NCBI GenBank assembly: GCA_005882775.1
Contig: VBDY01000128.1
Span: 1-38,873, forward strand
Origin: Chloroflexota bacterium
Lineage (GTDB): Bacteria > Chloroflexota > Dormibacteria > CF-121
Length of the DNA: 38,873 bases
Direction: 5' to 3'
Below, piece after piece: positions 7,392 to 14,785 of the stretch; within the stretch, counting starts at the first letter, position 1, and every line of letters begins with the position of its first letter. A program made the translations under genes and the position numbers. The notes under the pieces are model-generated. The model searched no databases and was not told the DNA's origin. It worked only from the letters and a program-made list of their open reading frames with translations.

Positions 7392-8983
7392 TAGCCCGCC
7401 GCCTTATCGCGTAGTTTGAAGCGCTGGGTCTTGCCGGTGGCCGTCTTGGGCAGCGCGTCCACGAACTCAACCCAGCGGGGGCGCTTGTATTCGGCGATTT
7501 TGGAGCGGACGAAATCCTGAAGCTCTTTCGCCAACGATTCCGAAGGTGACTGGCCTGCAGCCAGCACGACGTAGGCCATCGGTTTTTCGAGCTCGTCCTG
7601 GTCGCGGCGCCCGATCACACCCGCCTCGAGCACGGCCGGGTGTTCCACAAGCGTGTTCTCGATCTCGATCGGGCTGACCCAGATGCCGCCAACCTTGAGC
7701 ATGTCGTCGGAACGCCCCGCGTACCAGTAATACCCGTCCTCGTCGCGCCAGTATTTGTCGCCGGTGCGGATCCAGTGGCCTTCGATGGTGTCCTTGGTCC
7801 GCTCGTGCTTGTTCCAGTAGTAGGCGCACGTGCTATCACCCTTGATCAGAAGGTTGCCGATGGTGCCATCAGGGACAGCCGCACCGTGGTCGTCGACAAG
7901 CCTCGCCTCATAACCTGGAACCAGCTCGCCGCTGGAGCCAGGTCGGACCCGCCCTGGACGGTTGGAGATGAATATGTGGAGGATCTCGGTACTGCCAATT
8001 CCGTCCAGGATCTCGATGCCGAAGCGCTGGTTGAACCGCTCGTAGAGCGCTTTGGGCAAAGCCTCGCCGGCTGAGACCGCCAGCCGGATGCTGGATAGGT
8101 CAAAGTCGCCGCCATCCTCTCTGCGGTGGGCGAGGAGCATGCCGTAATTCGTCGGAACCGAGTAGAAGAGGGTTGGTCGGTAGCGCTCGATCTGCGCGTA
8201 AATATTGGGAGGCGTGGGCGGCCCGGGCCAGAGGATGGTGGTGGCGCCTACGGCGAAGGGGACGGTGAGCGAGTTACCAAGGCCGTACGCGAAGAAGAGT
8301 TTGGCGGCGGAGAGCGGCCGGTCCGTCGGCTGGACGCTGAGAATGCCACGGCCGTAGAGCTCGACCGTATGGACCGCATCGTGGTGGAGATGGACGGCGC
8401 CCTTTGGAAACCCTGTCGTCCCGGAGGAATAGAGCCAGAAGGCGGCGTCATCGCGACTGGTGTCGGCCACGGTCAGATCGGCCGGACGCGCGAGAAGTTC
8501 GTCGAGCGACCGGGCATCCTGGGAAGGCTTCCCGGCGACGACCACATGCTCGAGGTAGGGCAGCTCGTCCCGCGGTATGGCGCTGAAGGCGGGGAGCAGA
8601 GATTCACCCACAATCAGCAGGCGAGCCCGCGAGTCATTTAGAAGGTAGCGGTAGTCGTGGGGCTTCAGCAGGGTATTCGTCGGGATGGCGACGGCACCGA
8701 GCTTGAGCACCCCGAGGAAGCAATAGACGAAAGCCGGGCCATCCAGCAGAAGGAGAACGACGCGCTCCTCGCGTCGCACGCCCAACGTGCGAAGCCCGTT
8801 GGCCACCCGGTTTGAGCGCTCGGCGACCTGCGCGTAGGTGACGCTCTCGTCGCCGCACAGGATTGCAACCCGATCCCCGCGACCTTCGCGCACATGACGG
8901 TCCACCAGGTAATCAGCCAGGTTGAACTGTTCCGGGACTATGACGGCAGGCGCCTGCACCGCCCTCTCGATGGTCGCGGCCAT
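7391..8983 (-). CDS. Benzoate-CoA ligase family protein (acyl-AMP-forming)
   Basis: ATP-dependent CoA ligase of 530 residues. Visible ANL-superfamily motifs are YSSGTTGFPKGAVHLHHD (AMP binding), GIGSTEILHIF, the HWIRTGDKYWRDEDGYYWY stretch, GRSDDMLKVGGIWVSP (hinge) and LPKTATGKTQRFKLR with the catalytic Lys. GIGSTEILHIFISN and the overall pattern resemble benzoate- and 4-hydroxybenzoate-CoA ligases. The frame is open to 9106, but ATG 8981-8983 gives the expected N-terminus (MAATIERAV). It is coupled to the Rieske gene that follows. Together they suggest activation and oxidation of an aromatic acid. The exact substrate is not determinable. Confidence 0.88.
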   Translation of the reverse strand: MAATIERAVQAPAVIVPEQFNLADYLVDRHVREGRGDRVAILCGDESVTYAQVAERSNRVANGLRTLGVRREERVVLLLLDGPAFVYCFLGVLKLGAVAIPTNTLLKPHDYRYLLNDSRARLLIVGESLLPAFSAIPRDELPYLEHVVVAGKPSQDARSLDELLARPADLTVADTSRDDAAFWLYSSGTTGFPKGAVHLHHDAVHTVELYGRGILSVQPTDRPLSAAKLFFAYGLGNSLTVPFAVGATTILWPGPPTPPNIYAQIERYRPTLFYSVPTNYGMLLAHRREDGGDFDLSSIRLAVSAGEALPKALYERFNQRFGIEILDGIGSTEILHIFISNRPGRVRPGSSGELVPGYEARLVDDHGAAVPDGTIGNLLIKGDSTCAYYWNKHERTKDTIEGHWIRTGDKYWRDEDGYYWYAGRSDDMLKVGGIWVSPIEIENTLVEHPAVLEAGVIGRRDQDELEKPMAYVVLAAGQSPSESLAKELQDFVRSKIAEYKRPRWVEFVDALPKTATGKTQRFKLRDKAAG

Positions 8984-9047
8984 ACGGCAAAGTCTAGATC
9001 GGGCGGCCGCGAATGTCAGGCGAGGGCTAGCCCCTAGAGGGCCAGGA

Positions 9048-9608
9048 TCAGGACTCCCCGCCCTTCCTTCCGATCTCCGCCATGTGGCTGCGGTCGCGGC
9101 TGACACTGGCTCCGCCCTTGTGTCCAGCCTGCCGGGCTTCTGCGGACGAAAACTCGTGCGCAGTGCCTGCCTGGTGAGCGGCCCGTCCCCCTTCCCGGGC
9201 GATTTGCCGCTGCCTCTCCTCGCTCATAGAAGCAAAGCCGCGACGTCGCTGGCCATCGGTGCGGGAGGTCCGGGGACGAGGCGATTGGGCAGCGGCTCGA
9301 TGGCTCGGCTTCGCTCGCCGAGAGCTCGTTGCCCCGGCCCGAGATCGGCTGCGCTTGGATCGACTCGACGAGGTTCGACGAGACGATGCACGAGCGGAGG
9401 TCCGGCGGGTCGAGGATGGGCGTGAGCGCGACTTCGAACGTGAGGCCCGGGACTTCGACGACTTGGTCTCGCCCTTCTCCGCTCGGATCTTGTTGACAGT
9501 GCGCGCGGCCACCTCAGCCTGGCGGCCCTTGTACCGGCCCGACTTCTTGGCACTCTCCTTGATGTGCTCGTACTGGCGCTCCCGCTTTGGACTTGCTCCC
9601 CTTGGCAT
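9048..9608 (-). CDS. Basic KGG-motif protein with Ser/Arg-rich linker
   Basis: This 186-residue, very basic protein has three parts. Residues 1-46 (MPRGASPKRERQYEHIKES...) match a short conserved N-terminus seen in proteins annotated as plasmid stabilization protein in actinomycetes. Residues 47-115 are a low-complexity Ser/Arg/Lys linker. The C-terminal part has stress-type KGG repeats: GFASMSEERQRQIAREGG, then AGHKGG and IGRKGGES. KGG repeats occur in GsiB-like general stress proteins. The basic linker suggests nucleic acid binding, which is inference. The ATG at 9608 has GGAGG 7 nt upstream. It is divergent from the gene at 9685 across a 76-bp AT-rich spacer with a perfect palindrome. Confidence 0.75.
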   Translation of the reverse strand: MPRGASPKRERQYEHIKESAKKSGRYKGRQAEVAARTVNKIRAEKGETKSSKSRASRSKSRSRPSSTRRTSARASSRRTSSSRSKRSRSRAGATSSRRAKPSHRAAAQSPRPRTSRTDGQRRRGFASMSEERQRQIAREGGRAAHQAGTAHEFSSAEARQAGHKGGASVSRDRSHMAEIGRKGGES

Positions 9609-9647
9609 CGGCTTACCTCCAACAGTCAGCTTCTATGGTATCGTGAC

Positions 9648-9665
9648 CTATCAATAATATGATAG
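9648..9665. promoter_or_regulatory. Perfect palindrome in divergent promoter region
   Basis: CTATCA-ATAATA-TGATAG is a perfect 6-bp inverted repeat with a 6-nt spacer, in the only AT-rich stretch of this area. It lies between the divergent starts of the KGG gene (9608) and the membrane protein gene (9685). TATGAT at 9658-9663 could be a -10 element for the plus-strand gene and overlaps the right arm. This is the expected arrangement for an operator that would repress one or both genes. No regulator gene is adjacent. Confidence 0.45.
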
Positions 9666-9684
9666 CGAAGCTAGCAGGTGCAAG

Positions 9685-10029
9685 GTGAGCGCGCTGCTGA
9701 CCCTGCTGGTCAAGGCCATCGTGGCCGGGGTGATGGTGGTCTTGTTCGCCCTCATAGGCGAGGCAGTCAAACCCAAGCGCTTCGCCGGTCTGTTTGCGGC
9801 GGCCCCGGCAATCGCCCTGGCCAGCCTTCTGATCACCGCTCTAACCAGGGGAGCCCCCGCCGCTGTGCCTTTCACGCTCGGCATGCTCGCGGGCAGCGCC
9901 GGGATGGTGGCGTACTGCCTGGTCTGTCTGGTGACACTCGACCGGCTCCATGCGCTGGCCGGGTCGCTGACCGCCTGGGTGGCCTGGGTCCTGGTCGCCG
10001 GAGGAATCTACTTCGCGGTGCTGCGCTGA
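9685..10029 (+). CDS. Small membrane protein, DUF3147-like (first of pair)
   Basis: A 114-residue integral membrane protein with about four predicted helices: ALLTLLVKAIVAGVMVVLFA, FAGLFAAAPAIALASLLI, TLGMLAGSAGMVAYCLVCLV and AWVAWVLVAGGIYFAVL. The helix pattern and GLFAAAPAIALASLLI resemble the uncharacterised DUF3147 family. The start is GTG 9685. The stop TGA overlaps the ATG of the next gene by one base (TGATG). No function is known for the family. Position after the palindrome at 9648 suggests joint control with the divergent KGG stress-type gene. Confidence 0.65.
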   Translation: MSALLTLLVKAIVAGVMVVLFALIGEAVKPKRFAGLFAAAPAIALASLLITALTRGAPAAVPFTLGMLAGSAGMVAYCLVCLVTLDRLHALAGSLTAWVAWVLVAGGIYFAVLR

Positions 10030-10478
10030 TGCGGAGTCACGAGCTGCTGCGGGATGACTCCCAGCCGATCGGGATTGAAATCAGCAAGCTCGGAGCGGTC
10101 GCGCCGAAGGAGCATCTGATCAGGTTTGGGTTTGGGGCCATCCTGGCGGCGGCAGCCGGGGGGATCGGCATGTTGTTCGGTCCGAAGGCAGGAGGCCTTT
10201 TCCTCGCGTTCCCCGCGATTCTTCCTGCCAGCCTGACACTGATCGAGAAGAAGGAGGGAAAAGCCGAAGCCTGGGCCGACGCGAGCGGGGGAATCATCGG
10301 CGCGATTGGCCTCGCGGGTTTTGCGGGAACCGCTTATCTGTTGTTGGAAGCTGCCGGGCCGGTGCTGGCCCTGGCGGCGGCACTTGCGGTGTGGGCGGGT
10401 GTCTCATTGGCCATGTACGCAGCTGTTCGCGCCACTCGTCTGGATCGAATGCTGGACGAGCACATCGCCAAGGAATGA
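10029..10478 (+). CDS. Small membrane protein, DUF3147-like (second of pair)
   Basis: A 149-residue membrane protein. GPKAGGLFLAFPAILPASLT is a strong DUF3147-type signature, followed by a charged EKKEGKAEAWAD loop and two further hydrophobic segments (GIIGAIGLAGFAGTAYLLLE and a helix from VLALAAALAVWAG). The frame is open from 9678, but ATG 10029 is coupled to the preceding gene and gives a clean product. Two consecutive paralogues suggest a hetero-oligomeric membrane complex, which is inference. The C-terminus (RATRLDRMLDEHIAKE) is a charged tail probably in the cytosol. Confidence 0.65.
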   Translation: MRSHELLRDDSQPIGIEISKLGAVAPKEHLIRFGFGAILAAAAGGIGMLFGPKAGGLFLAFPAILPASLTLIEKKEGKAEAWADASGGIIGAIGLAGFAGTAYLLLEAAGPVLALAAALAVWAGVSLAMYAAVRATRLDRMLDEHIAKE

Positions 10479-10520
10479 AGGTCCGCCTTCAATCGAATCG
10501 AGGATTGGGCGGCGGTCAGC

Positions 10521-10526
10521 TAGAAT
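10521..10526 (+). promoter_or_regulatory. Probable -10 element of the tRNA pair
   Basis: TAGAAT lies 9 nt before the first base of tRNA-Tyr, a typical -10 position for a tRNA transcript starting at or near the mature 5' end. No convincing -35 hexamer is seen at 16-18 bp. Confidence 0.45.
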
Positions 10527-10535
10527 TGCCCGGTC

Positions 10536-10619
10536 GGGCAGGTACCGAAGCGGTCAAACGGAACTGACTGTAGATCAGTTGGCCTAGCGCCTTCGAGGGT
10601 TCGAATCCTTCCCTGCCCA
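10536..10619 (+). tRNA. tRNA-Tyr (anticodon GTA)
   Basis: An 84-nt class II tRNA. The acceptor stem is GGGCAGG (10536-10542) with CCTGCCC (10612-10618) and discriminator A. The anticodon stem ACTGA/TCAGT encloses the loop CTGTAGA with anticodon GTA at 10570-10572. A long variable arm follows, as expected for bacterial tRNA-Tyr, then the T arm GAGGG-TTCGAAT-CCTTC. The 3' CCA is not encoded. Confidence 0.96.
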
Positions 10620-10627
10620 CTGTCCGA

Positions 10628-10699
10628 GCCCACATAGCTCAGTGGTAGAGCAACGCCTTGGTAAGGCGTAGGTCTCGAGTTCAAGTCTCGATGTGGGCT
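10628..10699 (+). tRNA. tRNA-Thr (anticodon GGT)
   Basis: A 72-nt class I tRNA. The acceptor stem is GCCCACA (10628-10634) with TGTGGGC (10692-10698) and discriminator T. The D arm contains AGCTCAGTGGTAGAGC. The anticodon stem ACGCC/GGCGT encloses TTGGTAA with anticodon GGT at 10660-10662. The T loop is GTTCAAGTC. The 3' CCA is not encoded. It lies 8 nt after tRNA-Tyr and is probably cotranscribed with it. Confidence 0.96.
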
Positions 10700-10704
10700 T
10701 TCTC

Positions 10705-11448
10705 TTACTTTCCCTGGTCGGCCTCGACCTTGCCTTTCGAAAACGGAAACGCGGATGTGCTTAGGACTGACTGGAAAGAGGGGTTATTGCAATCGGGCAG
10801 CGGCGACGCGACGGCAATCGCAAGCCCGATGCGATTGGGAGTGCCGGACTCCTTGTCAGCCAGGTCATTGTCCTCCATATACAGGATCCAGCGGCTGTAC
10901 CCAGGGATGACCTGGCGCTCTAGCGGACCACTCAGGTACGCCCTGGTGCCAATCACGTCCAGGCAGTCGACCGGACCCTTTGAGTCGATAAAGCCCGGAT
11001 ACGTGAACGACGCGTGTCCCTGTGCGTCGAACGGGTCGCCCTCGGCCGCAAATTGGAACTCGAGCAGGAGCCCCCTCAGCAGCGTGGAGCCGTGACCGAG
11101 CGAATGACCCGGCCCGGGCAGGCTGCCCTTGGCGGCGCCCGCCGGGAGGTTCGCTCGCAGAGGTTGCCCTGCCGCTGTCAGGACGAGAACACCCGCCGTC
11201 GAGCCGCCGGCCGTCCGGTGAACCTGACTCGCGCCAGGGCCAACGGAAGCGGGCCTGACGGCTTGACTCGGCTGCGGCGGTGATCCCACCCGGGCCCGGG
11301 CAGCAGCGCCCTGCGTCTGCGTCGCCCTAACGACGCCTGCTCCGGCAAGCGCGTGGGGCAGGTGGTCGGGCCTGGCCGCGACCGCCAGGGCGATGGCCAC
11401 CAGCGCACCGGGGAGGAGGGCTCCCGCCCTCAGGTTGCGCCACAGCAC
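10705..11448 (-). CDS. Secreted protein of unknown function
   Basis: A 247-residue protein with an N-terminal hydrophobic segment after basic residues (RNLRAGALLPGALVAIALAVAA), probably a signal peptide or anchor. A Pro/Ala/Gly-rich linker follows to about residue 90. The C-terminal half (from LEFQFAAEGDP) contains ASFTYPGFIDSKGPVDCLDV and a GPL..RQVIPGYSRWILYMED segment. This resembles a beta-rich extracellular domain found in many hypothetical proteins of actinobacteria and Chloroflexota, in which a tyrosine-rich turn precedes VxCL. The start is taken as GTG 11448, without a clear Shine-Dalgarno sequence. It converges with tRNA-Thr with only 5 bp between them. Function unknown. Confidence 0.65.
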   Translation of the reverse strand: MLWRNLRAGALLPGALVAIALAVAARPDHLPHALAGAGVVRATQTQGAAARARVGSPPQPSQAVRPASVGPGASQVHRTAGGSTAGVLVLTAAGQPLRANLPAGAAKGSLPGPGHSLGHGSTLLRGLLLEFQFAAEGDPFDAQGHASFTYPGFIDSKGPVDCLDVIGTRAYLSGPLERQVIPGYSRWILYMEDNDLADKESGTPNRIGLAIAVASPLPDCNNPSFQSVLSTSAFPFSKGKVEADQGK

Positions 11449-11494
11449 GGATCTTCAACGCGATAGTCATGATCAGCTTGCGAGCTCGACGGCC

Positions 11495-12079
11495 CTACCT
11501 CGGGTCGGCCGCCAGATATCGCCGGGGATTACGCACCAACAAGTCGTCGACGAGATCGTGGGAAAACCCGGCTGTCCGAATCGCATTGATGGAGTCATCC
11601 AGCGTTCCGCACTGCCGGGTCCCCACCAGCAGCTGGCCGGCCCAGCCAACCTCTATCAGCCGTTTCAGCGAACGCTGCCACGCGGGGATGCGCGCCTCGA
11701 TCGCGAGCCAGGCTCCGCGGACCGCGATGCTGCAGAGCGCCTCGAGGTTGGCGAGCCTATCATCCGCCGAATGCACCGCCAGGTTCCGCAAGTCGGTGCC
11801 CTTCGCCTGGAGGCGATCCATCTCTAGAAACGCCTGGCACGGTTCGTCTGGCAATAGATAGGTCAATCCCTGCGGAAACCGGACAATGTTGACCCGCGGT
11901 TCTTCGGCGAGGCGTTCGTGGTTACTGGCCGGCCGCGCCTCGATGACGGTATTCCCTCCGGCCAGCCTAAAAGCGTCCAGCTCCGTGGTCAGTGCATCGG
12001 GATCGCTTGTCGAGTGAGCATGAAGCAGGGTGACGCCGAGCTGGGCCGGGTCAATCCGACCCAGCACCGAGCGAATCAT
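11495..12079 (-). CDS. Shortened phosphotriesterase-like protein, probably inactive
   Basis: The N-terminus (MIRSVLGRIDPAQLGVTLLH) and C-terminus (LVRNPRRYLA) match the phosphotriesterase-related amidohydrolase family. The protein has only 194 residues against about 320 in the family. The first metal motif is HAH (residues 20-22) where relatives have HEH. A segment near AVHSADD resembles a later metal-His strand. The central barrel strands that normally carry the bridging Lys and another His are missing. The usual metal Asp near the C-terminus appears replaced in LLVGTRQCG. It looks like a reduced, probably non-catalytic relative, but the frame is intact. The ATG overlaps the NYN gene stop (ATGA), so it is cotranslated with it. 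Confidence 0.65.
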   Translation of the reverse strand: MIRSVLGRIDPAQLGVTLLHAHSTSDPDALTTELDAFRLAGGNTVIEARPASNHERLAEEPRVNIVRFPQGLTYLLPDEPCQAFLEMDRLQAKGTDLRNLAVHSADDRLANLEALCSIAVRGAWLAIEARIPAWQRSLKRLIEVGWAGQLLVGTRQCGTLDDSINAIRTAGFSHDLVDDLLVRNPRRYLAADPR

Positions 12080-12603
12080 CCGCCAGGGTCCTGTCCACGA
12101 CGGAAGCGATCGAGCCGCTCTCGAGTCTTCGGGTCCAGGCGGTCTTCAAGTCGCCTGGACAGATCGGAGCGTGCCTTGCGATCGTTGATCTGTACGTCGC
12201 GGCCGGCGAGCGCAGCTTCGACCTGTGCCTTCAGTACCAGGGCCGAGACAGTCTTGACGCCCTTCCCAAGGGCGATGTCGCGCTGCAAAGCATCCGAAGT
12301 GGCGACCGTGACCTCGTCGCTGGACCGGGCCTCATAGACGAGCCGCTCGATCACGTGGTCGGCTGACGCGCCGCGCCCGGAGTAGACGACCTGAATGCCG
12401 GAGACCTGTTGCTCAGTCCCCTCGGCGCTCGGCCGGCGATGCGAATCGAAGACCACCGTCACCTTTTGCCTGGTCATTGCGGCGTAGTCAGCCAGGATCG
12501 CCACCAACAGGTCGCGAGCGTCCTCCAGCTTGGCGTCTTTTAGGGCAGCCAGCTCCGGCCAGGCAAAGATCATGTTGTAGCCGTCGACGATCAGCCGCTC
12601 CAC
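12076..12603 (-). CDS. NYN domain protein, YacP/Rae1-like endoribonuclease
   Basis: A 175-residue protein. The N-terminal LIVDGYNMIF motif holds the first acidic residue of the PIN-like NYN fold. Further signature parts are VTVVFDSHR, GIQVVYSGRGASADHVIERL and VTVATSDALQRD, which provide the remaining acidic ligands. In B. subtilis the homologue Rae1 (YacP) cleaves mRNA on the ribosome. It lies directly downstream of rlmB, as yacP does in B. subtilis, which strengthens the assignment. The C-terminal tail is highly charged (RRLEDRLDPKTRERLDRFRR). The start is GTG 12603, and the gap to rlmB is 26 bp. Confidence 0.85.
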   Translation of the reverse strand: MERLIVDGYNMIFAWPELAALKDAKLEDARDLLVAILADYAAMTRQKVTVVFDSHRRPSAEGTEQQVSGIQVVYSGRGASADHVIERLVYEARSSDEVTVATSDALQRDIALGKGVKTVSALVLKAQVEAALAGRDVQINDRKARSDLSRRLEDRLDPKTRERLDRFRRGQDPGG

Positions 12604-12629
12604 GCACTAAGCGTATTCCTGCCCAGCGA

Positions 12630-13391
12630 CTAGTGGGCGGCGGTCGAGCGACGCTGCCGCAGGACCTCGTAAAGGACGATGGCGCCGGCAACGGCTGCGT
12701 TCAAGGAGTCGACGCGGCCGTGCATCGGCAGCCGGACGAGCGCATCAACCCTCTTGCGCAATAGCTGGTGGAGGCCCTCCCCCTCGGCACCGATGACGAG
12801 AACCAGTGGCCGCCGATAGTCGAATGCCGTGTAGTCCGTGGGGGCGTCCCCCGCCAGGCCAACCGACCAGAACCCCAGCGGCTTGAGCACCTCGAGCGAC
12901 TGGGCAAGATTTGCTACTCGGGCGTAGCGGAGGTGTTCGGCGGCTCCGGCCGATGCCTTCACCACCGACGGCGTGACCTCGGGGGAACGGTTATGCGACA
13001 GGATGATCCCCCCCACGCCGGCAGCCTCGGCGGTTCGGCTGATGCTGCCCAGGTTCTGCGGGTCCTGCAGGCTGTCCAGCATCAGCAGCACCGGATCGCT
13101 CGCTTCGGCCAGGGCCGCCTGGGCCATTGGCTCGAGCTCCCAGTAGCGGCGCCGCTCCACGTAGGCAACCACGCCCTGGTGGGCCTGAGTATGGGCGATG
13201 TCGTCGAGCCGCTCGCGCGCCGAATACTCGATCGGGAGTGCCTGCTTCTGCGCGAACGCAATCACCTGCTGCAGGCGGGGCTCGTCGCGAAGCCCCTGTG
13301 CCAGCACCAACCGGCGGACAGGGCGCCCAGCACGAATGGCCTCGAGTACGGGGTTGCGGCCATAGACGATGTCCGGAGGACGGCGGGGCAG
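12630..13391 (-). CDS. rlmB: 23S rRNA (guanosine-2'-O)-methyltransferase RlmB (TrmH/SpoU family)
   Basis: SpoU-type methyltransferase that modifies 23S rRNA G2251 in E. coli. The N-terminal substrate-binding domain and the knotted SAM domain are both present. Motifs include LDSLQDPQNLGSISRTAEA, LVIGAEGEGLHQLL and VDSLNAAVAGAIVLYE. The first usual start codon in frame is TTG 13310, but homology clearly begins earlier: DIVYGRNPVLEAIRAGRPVR is encoded upstream and YGxNPVLEA is the conserved RlmB N-terminus. Between the in-frame TAG (13392-13394) and that motif there is no ATG, GTG or TTG. CTG 13389-13391 is preceded by GAGGG at 8 nt, so I take CTG as the start (253 residues). It follows cysS closely. 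Confidence 0.88.
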   Translation of the reverse strand: MPRRPPDIVYGRNPVLEAIRAGRPVRRLVLAQGLRDEPRLQQVIAFAQKQALPIEYSARERLDDIAHTQAHQGVVAYVERRRYWELEPMAQAALAEASDPVLLMLDSLQDPQNLGSISRTAEAAGVGGIILSHNRSPEVTPSVVKASAGAAEHLRYARVANLAQSLEVLKPLGFWSVGLAGDAPTDYTAFDYRRPLVLVIGAEGEGLHQLLRKRVDALVRLPMHGRVDSLNAAVAGAIVLYEVLRQRRSTAAH

Positions 13392-13402
13392 CTACCAGTC
13401 CC

Positions 13403-14785
13403 TCAGAGTCGCTTCCATCGGACTCCGTCCTTTGTGTCATACAGCTGGATGCCCATCGCCTTGAGTTGATCCCGAATGGCGTCGGCGCGGGCAAAATCGT
13501 TCGCATCGCGTGCACTCTTGCGTTCAGCTATGAGCCGGGTGATCGTGTCTTCCAGCTCCCGGGCGGGGAAGTCGATCACGTCCAGGATCCGGTTGGCGTG
13601 CTTCAGCATCGCGTAGGCTGAGGCGCGCTCCGCCTCGGACACGCTTGCGGAATCGAGCCGGGTGTTGAGTCCGCCGACGAACTTGAAGAGCTGTCCGACA
13701 GCCTCCTGGATATTGAGGTCGTTCGACAACGCATCGTCCCACTGTCTCTTCACATCCTCCGGCGGCAGGCCGGTGGCGTCCTCGGCGATGTTCAACCGTA
13801 CGACGAATTCGTCGAGGCGGCGGACAGCGCCCTCAGCCTGGCGCAAAAGGTCTTCCGAGAAGGCGAGCGGACTTCGATAATGCGCCCCCGTAAGCAGGGC
13901 GTATCGGATGGCTCGCGGGGTATAGCCCTCAGCCAGTAAATCCCGCACGGTGGCGAAGTTCTTGAGCCGCTTCGACATCTTTTCGCCGGTCGCGTCCTGC
14001 AGATGCTGCGCATGAAGCCAGTAGCGGACGAACGTCTTTCCGGTCGCGCCTTCGCTCTGCGCGATCTCATCCTCGTGATGGGGGAATATCAGGTCGACAC
14101 CGCCGGTGTGGATGTCGAGCGTCTCCCCGAGGTACTTCATGCTCATTGCCGAACACTCGATATGCCAGCCCGGACGGCCCGGGCCGAGGGCGGTCTCCCA
14201 GAAGTGCTCGCCGGTCTTGCGCGCCTTCCAGAGGACGAAGTCGCGAGGGTCCTCCTTCGAATACTCGTCGACGTCGACTCTCGCTCCAGCCTTGATCCCG
14301 CTCAGATTCAGATGGCTGAGGACGCCGTACCTGGGAAAGCTTGCAATCCGAAAGTAGGTCGAGCCGTCGCTGACATAGGTGTGGCCCTTCGCGTCCAGCT
14401 GCTGAATCAGTGAAACCATCTCCGGGATGTGGCGGGTGGCCCGTGGGTATTCAGCAGCCGGTTCCACACGAAGCGTGCTCAGGTCTTCGTGATAGGCGTC
14501 GATGTAGGGCGCCGTGTACTCGTCGATGGACAGCGCCCGCTCGGCCGATTTGCGAATGATCCGATCCTCGACGTCCGTGATGTTCATCACCTGGGTTACC
14601 TGATATCCCTGCGATTCCAGGACGCGCCGAAGGAGATCCTGGAAGAGGACCGTCCGGAAGTTGCCGACGTGTGAGTAGTCGTGCACGGTCGGGCCGCAGG
14701 TGTACATGCGGACCTGGCCGGGTACCAGCGGCGCGAATTCCTCGAGCCGCTGGGAGGCGGTGTTGAAAAGCGTGAGCTTGCTCAC
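13403..14785 (-). CDS. cysS: Cysteinyl-tRNA synthetase
   Basis: Class I aminoacyl-tRNA synthetase charging tRNA-Cys. The 460-residue length is typical. Visible elements are MYTCGPTVHDYSHVGNFRT, combining the zinc-binding Cys with the HIGH-type signature (here SHVGN), then GWHIECSAMSMKYLG and HTGGVDLIFPHHEDE with the remaining zinc ligands. The second signature is GEKMSKRLKN. The C-terminal anticodon-binding helical domain ends with IRDQLKAMGIQLYDTKDGVRW. The ATG overlaps the ispF stop (ATGA), and rlmB begins 11 bp after the cysS stop. The ispF-cysS-rlmB order is conserved with the B. subtilis yac region, without gltX, cysE and mrnC. Confidence 0.97.
   Translation of the reverse strand: MSKLTLFNTASQRLEEFAPLVPGQVRMYTCGPTVHDYSHVGNFRTVLFQDLLRRVLESQGYQVTQVMNITDVEDRIIRKSAERALSIDEYTAPYIDAYHEDLSTLRVEPAAEYPRATRHIPEMVSLIQQLDAKGHTYVSDGSTYFRIASFPRYGVLSHLNLSGIKAGARVDVDEYSKEDPRDFVLWKARKTGEHFWETALGPGRPGWHIECSAMSMKYLGETLDIHTGGVDLIFPHHEDEIAQSEGATGKTFVRYWLHAQHLQDATGEKMSKRLKNFATVRDLLAEGYTPRAIRYALLTGAHYRSPLAFSEDLLRQAEGAVRRLDEFVVRLNIAEDATGLPPEDVKRQWDDALSNDLNIQEAVGQLFKFVGGLNTRLDSASVSEAERASAYAMLKHANRILDVIDFPARELEDTITRLIAERKSARDANDFARADAIRDQLKAMGIQLYDTKDGVRWKRL

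Noticed and set aside
9026-9045. Further copy of the palindromic element near GGCTAGCCCCTAGAGG
   Set aside because: It shares only a short AGAGGG run and lacks both the C-rich flank and the paired G arm.
10536-10699. tRNA pair as an integration site for a mobile element
   Set aside because: No integrase, no direct repeat of the tRNA 3' ends nearby, and flanking genes are ordinary.
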